From Posidonia oceanica (Eukaryota; Streptophyta; Magnoliopsida; Alismatales; Posidoniaceae), in NCBI GenBank assembly GCA_037176725.1, contig JAZBRS010000075.1, positions 76,014,001 through 76,078,000 on the forward strand: DNA of 64,000 nt. Reading direction: 5' to 3'. Shown here piece by piece: positions 1-13,558 of the stretch. Made by a program: the position numbers and the translations under genes. How positions within the stretch are numbered: the stretch's first letter is position 1; every line of letters begins with the position of its first letter. The notes below the pieces were generated by a model, which did no database searches, was not told the origin of the DNA, and saw only the letters and a program-made list of their open reading frames with translations.

Positions 1-219
1 CAAACTTTTTTAAAGTTCGAAAACAAGTAAGCCATTACAAATTGAGTATAAGCTGACAAAAGTATATCGAATTCAAGGAAATTTCGATAATATAAATATA
101 GAGGGGGAAAATATGATACACCTATGAAAAAATTGATCTATTATAAATGACACGTAAATGTTTAATAGAACTATATCTTAAAAAAAAGTCAAACTTTTTT
201 GTCAAATTGAAACCGTCAA
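1..219. repeat. Partial monomer C at the window edge
   Basis: AT-rich satellite running straight into module M1. It contains the two AAAGTCAAACTTTT-type dyads seen in all monomers, about 190 bp apart. It matches the C-type monomer because the module replaces its last third. The window cuts off its left part. Confidence 0.85.
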
Positions 220-2361
220 TGTAACGACCCCAATGTCATTACCTCTCAAAATTGCTAACATTTTTAAAAAAATCTTATTAGCATTCATGAACTACAGAAC
301 TAAATTCTCACAAATACTATAAAGAAGAAATAAAATAAACTTAAACAACTAACTTACCCAGAACCCTTGATGTGTAGCAATGTGACTCCTCTCCTACATG
401 CAATAGCAACTCCAGCTCCTATCCTGCACCTGCCAAAAGCAAAAACAAAACACACGTGAGTTACCACTCAATAGGTCACCCAGCAAACACCCCACCCACG
501 CACATAAACAGCTCCACAAACAACGTCGAGGAAACAGGCGTAACTAAGCCAAAAGCAACATACACAGGCGTCACTTCTGGACGCCACAACAAGGCATACC
601 TCATTACCTACAAAGCAAACCACTAAAAACATGCATTTGAAATCATCGTTTATCATTTCATTTCAAAACCATATGCATGCTCTTTTCAAAATCTTTTTGC
701 ACTCTTGAAATGACCTCACTAGGCAAATCATACCTCAAAACACACGGTCTGGTCCATCACACTCCTGTTGCGGACTAGACAACCAACCGTGTCTGAATAC
801 CCTCAATAGCATTCAACTCACTCACACACAACACAACAAACACCAAAACACAAAGCCAGCGCTGAGACACTAATCAGCCAAACCAATGCACCTCACTAGC
901 GCAAGACCTACGCCCCACAGGCGTGGCCACAAGCACAACTAACCACACACAAGCAAACAAAGTGTCGTCACTCGGGCCCAAGCGAGACACCTAGCCACAA
1001 GCAGTCCAGCGAGGCATTACCACAGTGTCCCTGCACTGCTACGGTCGACCACCCTGTGGGGGAGTGAACCGTCCCGGCCAACAAGACTTAATAGGTTCTG
1101 TCTCTTAGCAGGACACCACAGTGTATGCCCTCAAAGCACCCTAATTCAGTGCTTCAAACCCCTAGGGCTCCTCACCCCCACGCTAAGTCCACACCAAGTA
1201 GTCTCGGTACCTGTACTAACAAGGGTATCACTTCAGCTACTTAGAGGTCTCATACCCCCTATGTCCGCTGCCACACTAAACTATGTACAGTCAGTACCCG
1301 GGGTCCCTGGCACCCGGAACAAGAGGAGTGTTATACCTCCAAGTCCAGTCGGTACTCCCAACCCGCGGACCTCAGCCTCGTCCTCATGAATGACAATGGA
1401 GGAGTGTCATACCTCCTAGATCTGACGAACACTTACCTCAGCCTCTTGGTCTCAGGACCTCAACCTAGGCAACGCACCGGCCAATAAGGAATGTCGTCAC
1501 ATCCCCTGATCTTGTCGACACGCCCCTCCAGTATCTTGGTCCACCACACTTAGAAAACACCAGAAAACTCTTTCAAAAACCTTTCCCAACCCCTGCATTT
1601 TCTTTTCAAAACACATTTCGAAAACAATTTCAAAATCCTTAAATGACAACTCAAAATACCTTAAAACACAGTACCAACACAACACAAAACCACAAGCTGA
1701 AATCACAACTCAAAACACAACGTCGACAGCTCCAATGTCGAGCCCAGAACCACATTACAAAACACCACACAACAGGGAACAAAAGTAACTTCTGGGTATA
1801 TCATTCACCCATCCGGCACCACACAGAAGCAAAGCATCGGACCCGAAATCCCAACGTACTTACGAGACCACACACCCACACCAACGGCACCCAGAACACT
1901 AACTTTTGGTGCCAATATCCAATCTTAAATTATTATGTTTCCTAATGTTCATCTAGACAAATTAGGGAAAACCATAGCATTTCTAGGTTATTTAGACTTT
2001 TAATTTCCAACCCTAACTCAAGTGGGGTCTTCTTATTCCATTTTATGCAATTCCTAATTCATCCCTAATGATTGGCTTGATTCTCATCTTGCCCTAATGT
2101 GTTTATAATATTCTAATCTCTTAAAGGACAAGGATTCATTTTAATTCTACAAAACTCACTATAAAACCAAAAATCAGATTCTAAACATTAACAACAAAAG
2201 AGCAACCTCTAATAGATTGGTTATCACCAAAATCAAGCCCAACCCACACATAATGGGCGCCTTCTGAGCACCTGTGGCATCCCATGGGCGCCAAAAACAC
2301 CTTAAAAGTTCACCAGTAAAGCGCGCCAGCGAATCCCGCCTCCTAGTGTCGCTAGAATCTT
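220..2361 (-). repeat. LTR-like module M1
   Basis: A 2.14 kb non-satellite block between monomer C and monomer A. Its left edge is TGTAACG followed by a near-dyad. Its right end is a GC-rich stretch (about 2255-2361) dense in GGCGCC-like motifs. Read on the minus strand it ends in CGTTACA and contains splice-like GGTAAGT and GCAGGTGCAGG motifs, which suggests a Ty3/gypsy LTR fragment in minus orientation. No PBS, PPT or TSD is visible, so the LTR origin is inference. No gene is supported here. Confidence 0.6.
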
Positions 2362-3837
2362 TTTGTTATTCGATAAAATGGAAGAAATCTCGAAAACTAT
2401 TATAATTTTCGTAGAAATCTTCAAAATTGTGTAAAAATGAAGTAGAGAAGTGTTGTTAGTATATAACAATGCAAAATAGAAAAATCGTTGTCTGTTTATG
2501 TCAAAAAAGTAATTAGAAAATTTAAAAATAAAAAAGTCAAACTTTTTTAAAGTTCAAAAACTAGTAAGCCATAAGAAATTTTGTATGAGCTGACAAAAGT
2601 GTATCAAATTCAAGGAAATATCGATAATAAAAATATAAAGGTGGGAAATTTGATACACCAAAGAAAAAATTCAACTAATATAAATGACACATAAGTGTTT
2701 AATAAAACTATATCTTATTAAAACGTCAAACTTTTTTATCAAATCGAAAACCGTCTATCCACTAGTATTTTATTAGAATGACATCGAACGTCACCAAAAC
2801 ATGATTCACAGATAATATTGGTCGTAAAGTAACAAAAACAACAATCAAATATGAAAACAATTTATTTTTTGAAAAGTAACAAAAAACTGTTAACTAACAC
2901 CTACTGTTTTCCGATAAAATTGAAGAAATCTCAAAAGATTTTGTAATTTTCATTGAAATCATATAAATTGCTTAAAACTCATGTAGAGATGTGTAGTTGG
3001 TATATAATAACGCAAAATAGATAAATCGTTCTATGTAATTGTCAAAAAACAAGTAAGAGAACTCAAAAATAAAAAAAGTCAAACTTTTCTAAATCTTCTA
3101 AAGCAATGTGCCTTTAAAAATTGAGTACAATCTGCCTGAAGTGTATCGAATTTGAGGAAATACTGATGATTGATATTTATAGGTGGAAATTACGATACAT
3201 TATCAAAAAAATACATATAATAGAAATTATAAAAGAATATTTAATAAAACTCTAACTTAACAAAAAGTCAAACTATCTCTTCCATCTAAACCCATTTATC
3301 CTCTCGAATTTTATTAGAATGACAATAAAAGTTACCAAAATATGATCCATTGAGATTTTAGGTCCAAACATACAAAAATAACAATCAATTAAAGAAACCA
3401 ATGGTATTTTAAAATATTAAAAAAAATGGCATACAAACACTTATTCTTAATCGATAAAGTGGGAGAAATCACGAAAACTTTTGTAATTTTCGTAGAAATC
3501 TTCAAAATTGTGTAAAAATGAAGTAGAGAAGTGTTATTGGTACATTACATTGCAAAATAGATAAATCGTTACTTTTTAATGTCAAAAAAGTAATTGGAGA
3601 ATTCAAAAATAAAAAAGTCAAACTTTTTAAAGTTCGAAAACTAGTAAGCCTTTACAAATTAAGTATAAGCTGACAAAAGTGTATCAAATTCCAGGAAAAA
3701 TCGGTAATTGCAATATAGAGGGGGAAAATATGATACACCTATGAAAAAATTGATCTATTATAAATGACACGTAAATATTTAATAAAACTCTATCATAAAA
3801 AAAAGTCAAACTTTTTTGTCAAATCTAAAACCGTCTA
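2362..3837. repeat. Satellite monomers A, B and truncated C (unit 1)
   Basis: Three AT-rich monomers with phase landmarks at 2371, 2912 and 3452 (541 and 540 bp). The B monomer is the most diverged: it has AAGCAATGTGCC where A and C have CCAGTAAGCC or similar. Each monomer has two GTCAAAC dyads 180-190 bp apart, so a faint three-fold substructure of about 180 bp is possible. Monomer C stops after about 386 bp where module M2 begins. Confidence 0.9.
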
Positions 3838-5985
3838 TGTAACGACTCGAATGTCGTTACCTCTCAAAATAACTAACATTTTTTTTAAAAAAAATCATAT
3901 TAGCATTCATAAACTACAAAATTAAATTCTCACAAATACTGTAAAATAGAATTAAAATAAACTTAAACAACTCACTTTCCTAGAACCCTTGATGTGTGGC
4001 AATGTGACTCCTCTCCTATATGTACTTGCAACTCCAGCTCCTATTCTGCACTAGTCAAAAACAAAAACAAAACACACGTTAGTGACCACTCAATAGGTCA
4101 CCCAGCACACACCCCACCTACACACACAAAAAGCTCGACAAACAACGGCGAGAAAATAGGCGTAACTACGCCAAAAGCAACATACAAAGGCATCACTTCT
4201 AGATGCCACAACAGGGCATACCTCATTACCAACAAAGCAAACCACTAAAAACATGCATTTGAAATCATCTTTTATCTTTTCATTTCAAAACCATATGCAT
4301 GCTCTTTTCAAAATCTTTATGTACTCTTGAATTGGCCACACTATGCAAATCATGCCTCAAAACACTCGGTCTGGTCCATCACACTCCTGGGGCAGATTAG
4401 ACAACCAACCGTGTCTGAATACCCACAATAGCATTCAACAAAAACACACACAACACAACAAACACCAAAACACAAAGCCAGCACTGAGACACTATTCAGC
4501 CAAATCAATGCGTCTCACTAGTGCAAGACCTACGTCCCATAGGCGCGGCCACATGCACAGGTTACCACACACAAGCAAACAAAGTGTCGTCACTCGGGCA
4601 CAAGCGAGACACCTAGCCACTAGTAGTCCAGCGAGGTGCTACCACGATGTCTCTGCACACCTACAGTCGCTCAGCCTGTGGGGGAGTGAACCGTCCCGGC
4701 CAACAAACCTCAACAGGTCCTGTCTCTCAGAAGCAAACCACAGTGTACACCCTCTAAGCGCCCTAACTCAGTGCTTCAAACCCCTAGGGCTCCTCACCTC
4801 CAGGCTAAGTCCATGCCAAGTAGTCTCGGTACCCATACTAACTAGGGTATCACGTCCAGCTACTCAGAGGTCTCATACCCCCTGTGTCCGCTGCCACGAT
4901 AAATACTGTACCGTCAGTACCCTAAGTCCTCGGCATCCGGAACAAGCGGAGTGTAATACCTCCATGTCCAATCAGTACCCCCAACCTGCGGACCTCAGCC
5001 TCGTCCTCGTGAACAACAATCATGAAGTATTATACCACCAAGATCCGACGAACACTTACCTCAGCCTCATGGTCACAGGACCTCAAACTAGGCAACGCGC
5101 TGATCAACCAGGAATGTCGTAACATCCCCTGATCCCGTCGACATGCCCCTCCTGTATCTTGGTCCGCCACGCATAGAAAACACCGGAAAACTCTTTCAAA
5201 AACCTTTGCCAAACCCCTGCATTTTCTTTTCAAAACTCTTTTCGAAAATCATTTCGAAATCCTTAAATGACAACTCAAAATACTTCAAAACACAGTACCA
5301 AGCACAGCACAAAACCACGAGCTGAAATCGCAGTTGAAAACACAGCCTCGATAGCTCCACTGTCGAGTCCAGAACTACATTACAAAACGCCACACAATAG
5401 GAAACAAAAGTACCTTCTGGGTTTATCATTTACCCATCTGGCACCACACAGAAGCAAAGCACTGGTCCCGAAGTCCCAACATACTTATGAGACCACACAC
5501 CCACACCAACGGCTCCCAGAACACTAAGTTCTGGTGCCAAGATCCAATCCTCAATTATTATGTTCCCTAATGTCCATCTAGACAAATTTGGGAAAACCTT
5601 AGCATTTCTAGGTTATTTAGTCTTTTAGTTTCCAACCCTACCTCATGTAGGGTCTTGCTATTCCATTTTATGCAATCCTTAACACATCCCTAATGATTGG
5701 TTTGATTCTTATCTTGCCCTAATGTGTTTAAAAATTCTAATCTCTTAAAGGACAAGGTTTCATTTTAATTCTACAAAACTCACTGTAAAACCAGAAATCA
5801 GACTCTAAACTTCAACAACAAAAGAGCAACCTCTAATAGATTGGTTATCACCAAAATCAGGCCCAACAAACACATAATGGTTGCCTTCTGGGCACCCGTG
5901 GCGTCCCGTGGGTGCCAGAAATGCCTTGAAAGTTCACCAGTGAAGCATGCCAGCGAATCCTACCTCCTAGTGTCGCTAGAATCTT
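3838..5985 (-). repeat. LTR-like module M2
   Basis: Full 2148-bp copy of the module. The left edge forms a hairpin: GTAACGAC, a 6-nt loop, GTCGTTAC, with one mismatch here. A 259-codon plus-strand open frame (4343-5122) is antisense to the presumed LTR and is broken in sibling copies, so it is not called as a gene. Confidence 0.6.
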
Positions 5986-7466
5986 TTTAATATTCGTAAA
6001 CAGGAAGAAATCTCGAAAACATTTGTAATTTTCGTAGAAATCTTTAAAATTGTGTAAAAATGATGTAGAGTCGTGTTGTTGGTGTTGGTATATAACATTG
6101 CTAAATAGAAAAATCGTTCTTTGTTAACGTCAAAAAAGTAATTAGAGAGTTCAAAAATAAAAAAGTCAAACTTTTTTAAAATTCGAAAACCAGTAAGCCT
6201 TTAGAAATTGAGTATGAGTTGACAAAAGTGTATCGAATTCATGGAAATATATATAATAAAAATATAGAGGTGGAAAATATGATACACCTAAGAAAAAATT
6301 CATCTAATATAAATGACACGTAAATGTTCAATAAAACTCTATCTTAATAAAAAGTCAAACTTTTTTGTCAAATCGAAAACCATCTTTCATCTAATATTTT
6401 ATTTAAATGACATCGAATGTCACCAAAACATGATTCACATATAATATTGGTCGTAATGTAACAAAAACAACAATCAAATATGAAAATAATATAGTTTTTG
6501 GAAAGTAACAAAAAACTGTTAACTAACACCTACTGTTTTCCGATAAAATGGAAGAGATCTCAAATAATTTTGTAACTTTCGTAGAAATCTTATAAATTGC
6601 GTAAAACTCATGTAGAGATGTGTAGTAGGTATAAAATAACACAAAATATATAAATCGTTGTATGTAATTGTCAAAAAACAAGTAAGAGAACTCAAAAATA
6701 AAAAAAGTCAAAGTTTTTAAAATCATCTAAAGCAATGTGCCTTTAAAAATTGAGTATAATTTGTCAGAAGTGTATCGAATTCGAGGAAATACCAAAAATT
6801 AATATTTATAAGTGGAAATTACGATACACTATCAAAAAAATACATATACTAGAAATTATAAAAAAATATTTAATAAAAGTCTAACTGAATAAAAAGTTAA
6901 ACTATCTCTTCCATCTAAACCCATTTATCCTCTCGAATTTTATTAGAATGACTATAAAAGTTACCAAAATATGACCTATTGAGATTGTAGGTCAAAACGT
7001 ACAAAAATAACAATCAATTAAGGAAACCAATGGTATTTTAAAAAATTACAAAAAATCGTATACAAACACTTATTGTTAATCGATAAAATGGGAGAAATCA
7101 CGAAAACATTTAGAATTTTCGTAGAAATCTTCAAAATTGTGTAAAAATGAAGTAGAGAAGTGTTGTTGGTACATAACATTGCAAAATTGATAAATCGTTG
7201 TATGTTAATGTCAAAAAAGTAATTGGAGAATTCAAAAATAAAAAAATCAAACATTTTGAAGTTCGAAAACCAATAAGCCATTACTAATTGAGTATAAACT
7301 AACAAAAGTGTATCGAATTCAAGGAAATATCGATAATAGCAATATAGTGGTGGAAAATATGATACACCTATGAAAAAATTCATCTATTATAAATGATACG
7401 TAAATGTTTAATAAAACTCTATCTTTAAAAAAAGTTGAACTTTTTTGTCAAATCGAAAACCTTAAA
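5986..7466. repeat. Satellite monomers A, B and truncated C (unit 2)
   Basis: Same A-B-C order as in unit 1, 1481 bp. The phase landmark is altered in A (CGTAAA) but present in B (6541) and C (7081). No coding signal; the minus-strand open frames here are AT-rich chance frames. Confidence 0.9.
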
Positions 7467-9611
7467 TGTAACGACTCCAATGTCGTTACCTCTCAAAATT
7501 GATAACATTTTTTTTTTTAAAATCTTATTAGCATTCATGAACTATAGAACTAAATTCTCACAAATACTACAAAGTAAAAATAAAATAAACTTAAACAACT
7601 CACTTACCTAGAACCCTTGATGTGTGGCAGTGTGACTCCTCTCCTATATGCATTAGCTACTCCAGCTCTTATCCTGCACCTGCCAAAAATAAAAACAAAA
7701 CACACGTAAGTGACCACTCAATAGGTCACCCAGCACACACCCCACCTATGCACACAAACAGCTCGACAAACAATGTCAAGGAAACTGGCGTAACTATACC
7801 GAAAGCAACAAACACAGGCATCACTTCTGGATGCCACAACTGGGCATACCTCATTGCGTACAAAGCAAACCACTAAAAACGTGCATTTGAAATCATCCTT
7901 TCTCTTTTCATTTCAAAACCATATGCATGCTCTTTTCAAAATCTATATGTACTCTTGAATTGGCCACACTATGCAAATCAAGCCTCAAAACACTCGGTCC
8001 GGTCCATCACACTCCTGGAGTGGATTAGACAACTAACCGTGTCTGAATACCCACAATAGCATTCAACACAAACACACACAACACAACAAACACCAAAACA
8101 CAAAGCCAGCACTGAGACACTACTCAGCCAAACCAATGCGTCTCACTAGCGCATGACTTACGCCCTACAGGCGCGGCAACAAGCAAAGCTAACCACACAC
8201 AAGTAAACAAAGTGTCGTCACTCAGGCCCAAGCGAGACAACTAGCCACAAGCAGTCCACTGAGGCGCTACCACAGTGGCCCTGCACTGCTACGGTCGACT
8301 ACCCTGTGGGGGAGTGAACTGTCCTAGCCAACAAGTCTCAACTGGTCCTGTCTCTCTGTAGGACACCATAGGGTATGCCCTCTAAGCACCCTAACTTATT
8401 GCTTTAAAGCCCCTGGTTCCTCACCCCCAGGTTCAGTCCACACCAAGTAGTCTCGGTACCCATATTAAGCAAGGTATCACGTCCAGCTACTCAGAGGTCT
8501 CGTACCCCCTGTGTCCGCTGCCACGATACACTATGTACAGTCAGTACCGTGGGTCCTCAGCACCCAGACAAGCGGAGTGTCATACCTCCAAGTCCAGTCG
8601 GTACCCCCAACCAGCGGACCTCAGCCTCGGCCTAGTGAACGACAATAATGGAGTATCATACCTCCAAGATCTGATGAGCACTTACCTCAGTCTCTTGGTA
8701 TCAGGACCTCAACCTAGGCAACGCGCCTGACCAACCAGGAATGTCGTCACATCCCCTGATCCCGTCGACACGCCCTCCTATATCTTTGTCCGCCACACAC
8801 AGAAAACACCGGAAAACTCTTTAAAAAACCTTTGCCAAACCCCTGCATTTTCTTTTCAAAACTCTTTTCGAAAATCATTTCGAAATCCATAAATGACAAC
8901 TCAAAATACTTCAAAACACAGTACCAAACACAGCACAAAACCACGAGCTGAAATCACAGCTGAAAACACAGCCTCGACAGCTCCACCGTTGAGCCCAGAA
9001 CCACATTTCAAAACACCACACAATAGAGAACAAAAGCACCTTCTGTGTATATTATTTACCCATCTGGCACCACACAGAAGCAAAGCACTGGTACCGAAGT
9101 CCCAACGTACTTACGAGACCACACACCCACAGCAACAGCATCCAAAACACTATGTTCTGATGCCAAGATCCAATCCTAAATTATTAAGTTCCCTAATGTC
9201 CATCTAGACCAATTAGGGAAAACCATAGCATTTCCAGGTAATATAGTCGTTTAGTTTCCAACCCTAACTCAAGTGGGGTCTTGCTATTCCATTTTACGCA
9301 ATTCCTAACTCATCCCTAATGATTGGCTTGATTCTCATCTTGCCCTAATGTGTTTATAAAATTCTAATCTCTTAAAGGAGAAGGATTCATTTTAATTCTA
9401 CAAAACTCACCATAAAACCAGAAATCAGATTCTAAACTTCAACAACAAAAGAGCAACCTCAAATAAATCGGTTATCACCAAAATCAGGCCAACCCAAACA
9501 TAATGGGTGCCTCTTGGGTGCCCATGGCATCACATGGGTGCTAGGAATGGCTCGAAAGTCCGCCACTGAAGCGCACCGACGAATCCAGCCTACTAGTGTC
9601 GCCAGAATTTT
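7467..9611 (-). repeat. LTR-like module M3
   Basis: Module copy of 2145 bp. Left edge TGTAACGACTCCAATGTCGTTAC. The GC-rich right end lies at about 9490-9611. It is followed by only one monomer, unlike its siblings. Confidence 0.6.
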
Positions 9612-10006
9612 ATTGTTAATCGATAAAATGGGAGAAATCTCGAAAACTTTTGTAATTTTCGTAGAAATCTTCAAAATTGTGTAAAAATGAAGTAGAGAAG
9701 TGTTCTTGGTACATAACATTGCAAAATAGGTAAATCATTGTTTATTAATGTCAAAAAAGTAATTGGAGAATTCAAAAATAAAAAAGTCAAACTTTTTTAA
9801 AGTCCGAAAACCAGTAAGCCTTTACAAATTGAATATAAGTTGACAAAAGTGTATCGAATTCAAGGAAATATCGATAATAGCAATATAGAGGTGGAAAATA
9901 TGATACACCTATGAAAAAATTCATCTATTATAAATGACACCAAAATGATTAATAAAACTTTATCTTAGGAAAAAGTCAAACTTTTTTTCAAATAAAAAAC
10001 CGTCTA
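9612..10006. repeat. Single truncated monomer C (short unit)
   Basis: Only 395 bp of satellite separates M3 from M4. Its sequence (GTACATAACATTGC and the CCAGTAAGCC type) matches monomer C, so A and B are missing. The missing length, about 1080 bp, equals exactly two monomers, as expected from unequal exchange between monomers. Confidence 0.88.
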
Positions 10007-12088
10007 TGTAACGATCCCAATGTCGTTACCTCTCAACCTAGTTAACATTTTTTTATATTTTTTAAATCTTATTAGAATTTATGAACTACAGAACTAAAAT
10101 TTCACAACTACTATAAAGCAGAAATAAAATAAACTTAAACAACTCACTTACCCAAAACCCTTGATGTGTGGCAGTGTAACTCCTCTACAATATGCACTAG
10201 CAACTCCAGCACCTGCCAAAAACAAAAACAAAACACACGTGATTAACCACTTAATAGGTCACCCAACACACACCCCACCTACGCACTCAAACAGCTCGAC
10301 AAACAACATCGAGGAAACAGGCATAACTACGCCACAAGCAACAAACACAAGCATCACTTCTGCATGCCACAACAGGGCATACCTCATTGCCCACAATACA
10401 AACCACTAAAAACATTCATTTGAAATCAACTTTTCTCTTTTCATTTCAAACCCAAATGCATGCTCTTTTCAAAATCGTTATGCACACTTGAAATGACCAC
10501 ACTAGCCAAATCAAGCCCTAAAACACACATTCTGGTCCATTACACTCCTGATGCTGACTAGACAACCAACCGTATCTGAATAACCTCAATAGAATTCAAC
10601 ACACACACACACAACACAACAAACACCAAGATACAAAGCCAGCGCTGAGACACCGCTCAGCCAAACCAATGTGCCTCACTAGCACAAGACTTACGCCCTG
10701 TAGGCATGGCCACAAGCACAGCTAACCACACAAGCAAACAAAGTGTCGTCACTCAGGCTCAAACGAGACACCTAGCCATAAGTAGTCCACCGAGACGCTA
10801 CCATGGTTTCCCTGCACTGCTACGGTCGACCACCCTATGGGGGAGTGAACCATCCTAGCCTACAAGCCACAACAGGTCCTGGCACGACACCACAGGGTAT
10901 GCCCCTTAAGCGCCCTAACTCTATGCTCCAAACCCCTAAGGCTCCTCACTCCCAGGCTCAGTCCACACCAAGTAGTCTCGGTACCCATACTAACTTGGAT
11001 ATCACGTCTAGCTACTCAGAGGTCTCATAACCCCTATGTTCACTGCCACGATACACTATGTACAGTCAGTACCCAAGGTCCTTGGCACCCGGAACAAGCT
11101 GAGTGTCTTACCACCAAGACCAATCGGTACCCCCAACCCGCGGACCTCAGCCTCGGCCTCGTGAACGACAGTCATGGAGTATCATACCTCCACGATCCGA
11201 CGAACACTTACTTCAGCCTCTTGGTCTCAAGACCTCAACCTTGGCAAAGCGCCTGGCCAACCAGGAATGTCGTCACATCCCCTAATTCTGTCGACACGCC
11301 CCTCCAGTATCATGTTCCACCACACATCGAAAACACCAAAAAATTCTTTCAAAAACCTTTGCCAAACCCTTGCCTTTCATTTACAAAAATCTTTTCGAAA
11401 ACCATTTCGAAATCCTTAAAGGACAATTCAAAATACCTCAAAACACAGTACCAAGCATAACACAAAACCATGAGCAGAAATCACAGCCTCGATAGCTCCA
11501 CTGTCGAGCCCAGAACCACATTACAAAACACCACACAACAGAAAACAAAAGCACCTTCTAGGTATATCATTTACCCATCCGACACCACACAGAAGCAAAG
11601 CACTGGTCTCGAAGTCCCAACGTACTTACGAGACCCCACACCAAAGGCACCCAAAACACTGAGTTCTGGTGCCATGATCCAATCCTAAATATTTATATTC
11701 CCTAATGTCCATCTAGACCAATTTGGGAAAACCTTAGCATTTCTATGTTATTTAGTCTTTTAGTTTCCAACCCTAGCTCAAGTGGGGTCTTGCTATTCCA
11801 TTTTATGCAATCCCTAACTCATCCCTAATGATTGGCTTGATTCTCATCTTGTCCTAATGTGTTTATAAAATTCTAATCTCTTGAAGGACAAGGATTAATT
11901 TTAATTCTACAAAACTCACTAGAAAAACAAAAATCATATTCTAAACATCTACAATAAAAGAGCAACCTCTAATAGATCGGTTATCACCAAAATCAGGCCC
12001 AACCAAACATACTGGGCGCCTTCTGGGTGCCCGTGGCGTCACGTGGGCGCCAGAAACAACTTGAAAGTTCGCCAGTGAAGTGCGCCGG
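10007..12088 (-). repeat. LTR-like module M4, shortened at its right end
   Basis: Module copy of 2082 bp. At about 12088 the sequence jumps from GTGCGCC directly to TTAATCGATAAA, lacking roughly 40 bp (the CGAATCC...GTCGCCAGAATC stretch) present in all other modules. It also lacks some internal bases, such as part of the GTCCTGTCTCTCAGC segment near 10877. Confidence 0.6.
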
Positions 12089-13558
12089 TTAATCGATAAA
12101 ATGGAAGAAATCTCGAAAACTTTTTGAATTTTTGTAGAAATCATCAAAATTGTGTAAAAAAGTAGGGAAATGTTGTCGGTATATAACAATGCAAAATAGA
12201 AAAATTGTTGTTTGTTAATGTCAAAAAAGTAATTGGAGAATTCAAAAATAAAAAAGTCAAACTTTTTTAAAGTTCGAAAACTAGTAAGCCATTAGAAATT
12301 GAGTATGAGCTGAAAAAAGTGTATCAAATTCATGGAAATATCGATAATAGAAATATAGAGTTGGAAAATATGATACACCTATGAAAAAATTCATCTAATA
12401 TAAATGACACGTCAATGTTAAATAAAACTCTATCTTAATAAAAAGTTAAACTTTTTTGTCAAATCGAAAACCGTTTATCATCTAGTATTTTATTTGAATG
12501 ACATCGAATGTCACCAAAACATGATTCACAGATAATATAGGTCGTAATGAATCAAAAACAACAATTAAATTTAAAAACAATATATTTTTTGAAAAGTAAC
12601 AAAAAACTGTTAACTAACACCTACTGTTTTTTGATAAAATGGATGAAATCATAGAAGATTTTGTAATTTTCGTAGAAATCTTATAAATTGCGTAAAACTC
12701 ATGTTGAGATGTATAGTTCGTATATAATAACGCAAAATACATAAATCATTGTATGTAATTGTCAAAAAAATAAGTAAGAGAACTCAAAAATAAAAAAAGT
12801 CAAAATTTTTAAATCTTCTAAAGCAATGTGTCTTTAAAAATTGAGTATAATTTGTCAGAAGTGTATCGAATTCGAGGAAATACCGATGATTCATATTTAT
12901 AGGTGCAAATTACGAAGCACTATCAAAAAAATACATATACAAGAAATTATAAAAAAATATTTAATAAAACTCTAACTTAACAAAAAGTCAAACTATCTCT
13001 TCCATCTAAACCCGTTTATCCTCTTGAATTTTATTAGAATGACAATAAAAGTAACCAAAATAAGATCCATTGAGATTGTAGGTCAAAATGTTCAAAAATA
13101 ACAATCAATTAAGGAAACTAATGATATTTTAAAATATTACAAAAAATCGTAAACAAAAACTTATTGTTAATCGATAAAATGGGAGAAATCTCGAAAACTT
13201 TTGTAATTTTCGTATAAATCTTCAAAATTTTGTAAAAATAAAGTAGAGAAGTGTTGTTGGTACATAACATTGCAAAATACATAAATCGTTGTTTGTTAAT
13301 GTCAAAAAAGTAATTGGAGAACTCAAAAATAAAAAAGTCAAACTTTTTTAAATTTCGAAAACCAATAAGCCTTTACAAATTGAGTATAAGTTGACAAAAG
13401 TGTATCGAATTCAAGGAAAAATTGATGATAACAATATAGAGGTGGAAAATATGATACACCTATGAAAGAATTCATCATTCATAAATGACACGAAAATGTT
13501 TAATAAAACTCTATCTTAAAAAAAAGTCAAACTTTTTTATCAAATCGAAAATCGTCTA
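12089..13558. repeat. Satellite monomers A, B and truncated C (unit 4)
   Basis: 1470 bp with A-B-C order restored after the short unit. No feature other than the satellite. Confidence 0.9.

Noticed and set aside
3994..4248. About 84-residue open frame (MWQCDSSP type) recurring in five modules
   Set aside because: Recurrence follows from the tandem repeat itself; the start is lost in M1 and M7 and changes fall at all codon positions.
4343..5122. 259-codon plus-strand open frame in module M2 (and 221 codons at 18237-18902 in M6)
   Set aside because: Lies in the repeated LTR-like module, is interrupted in sibling copies, has no recognisable domain and runs antisense to the presumed LTR.
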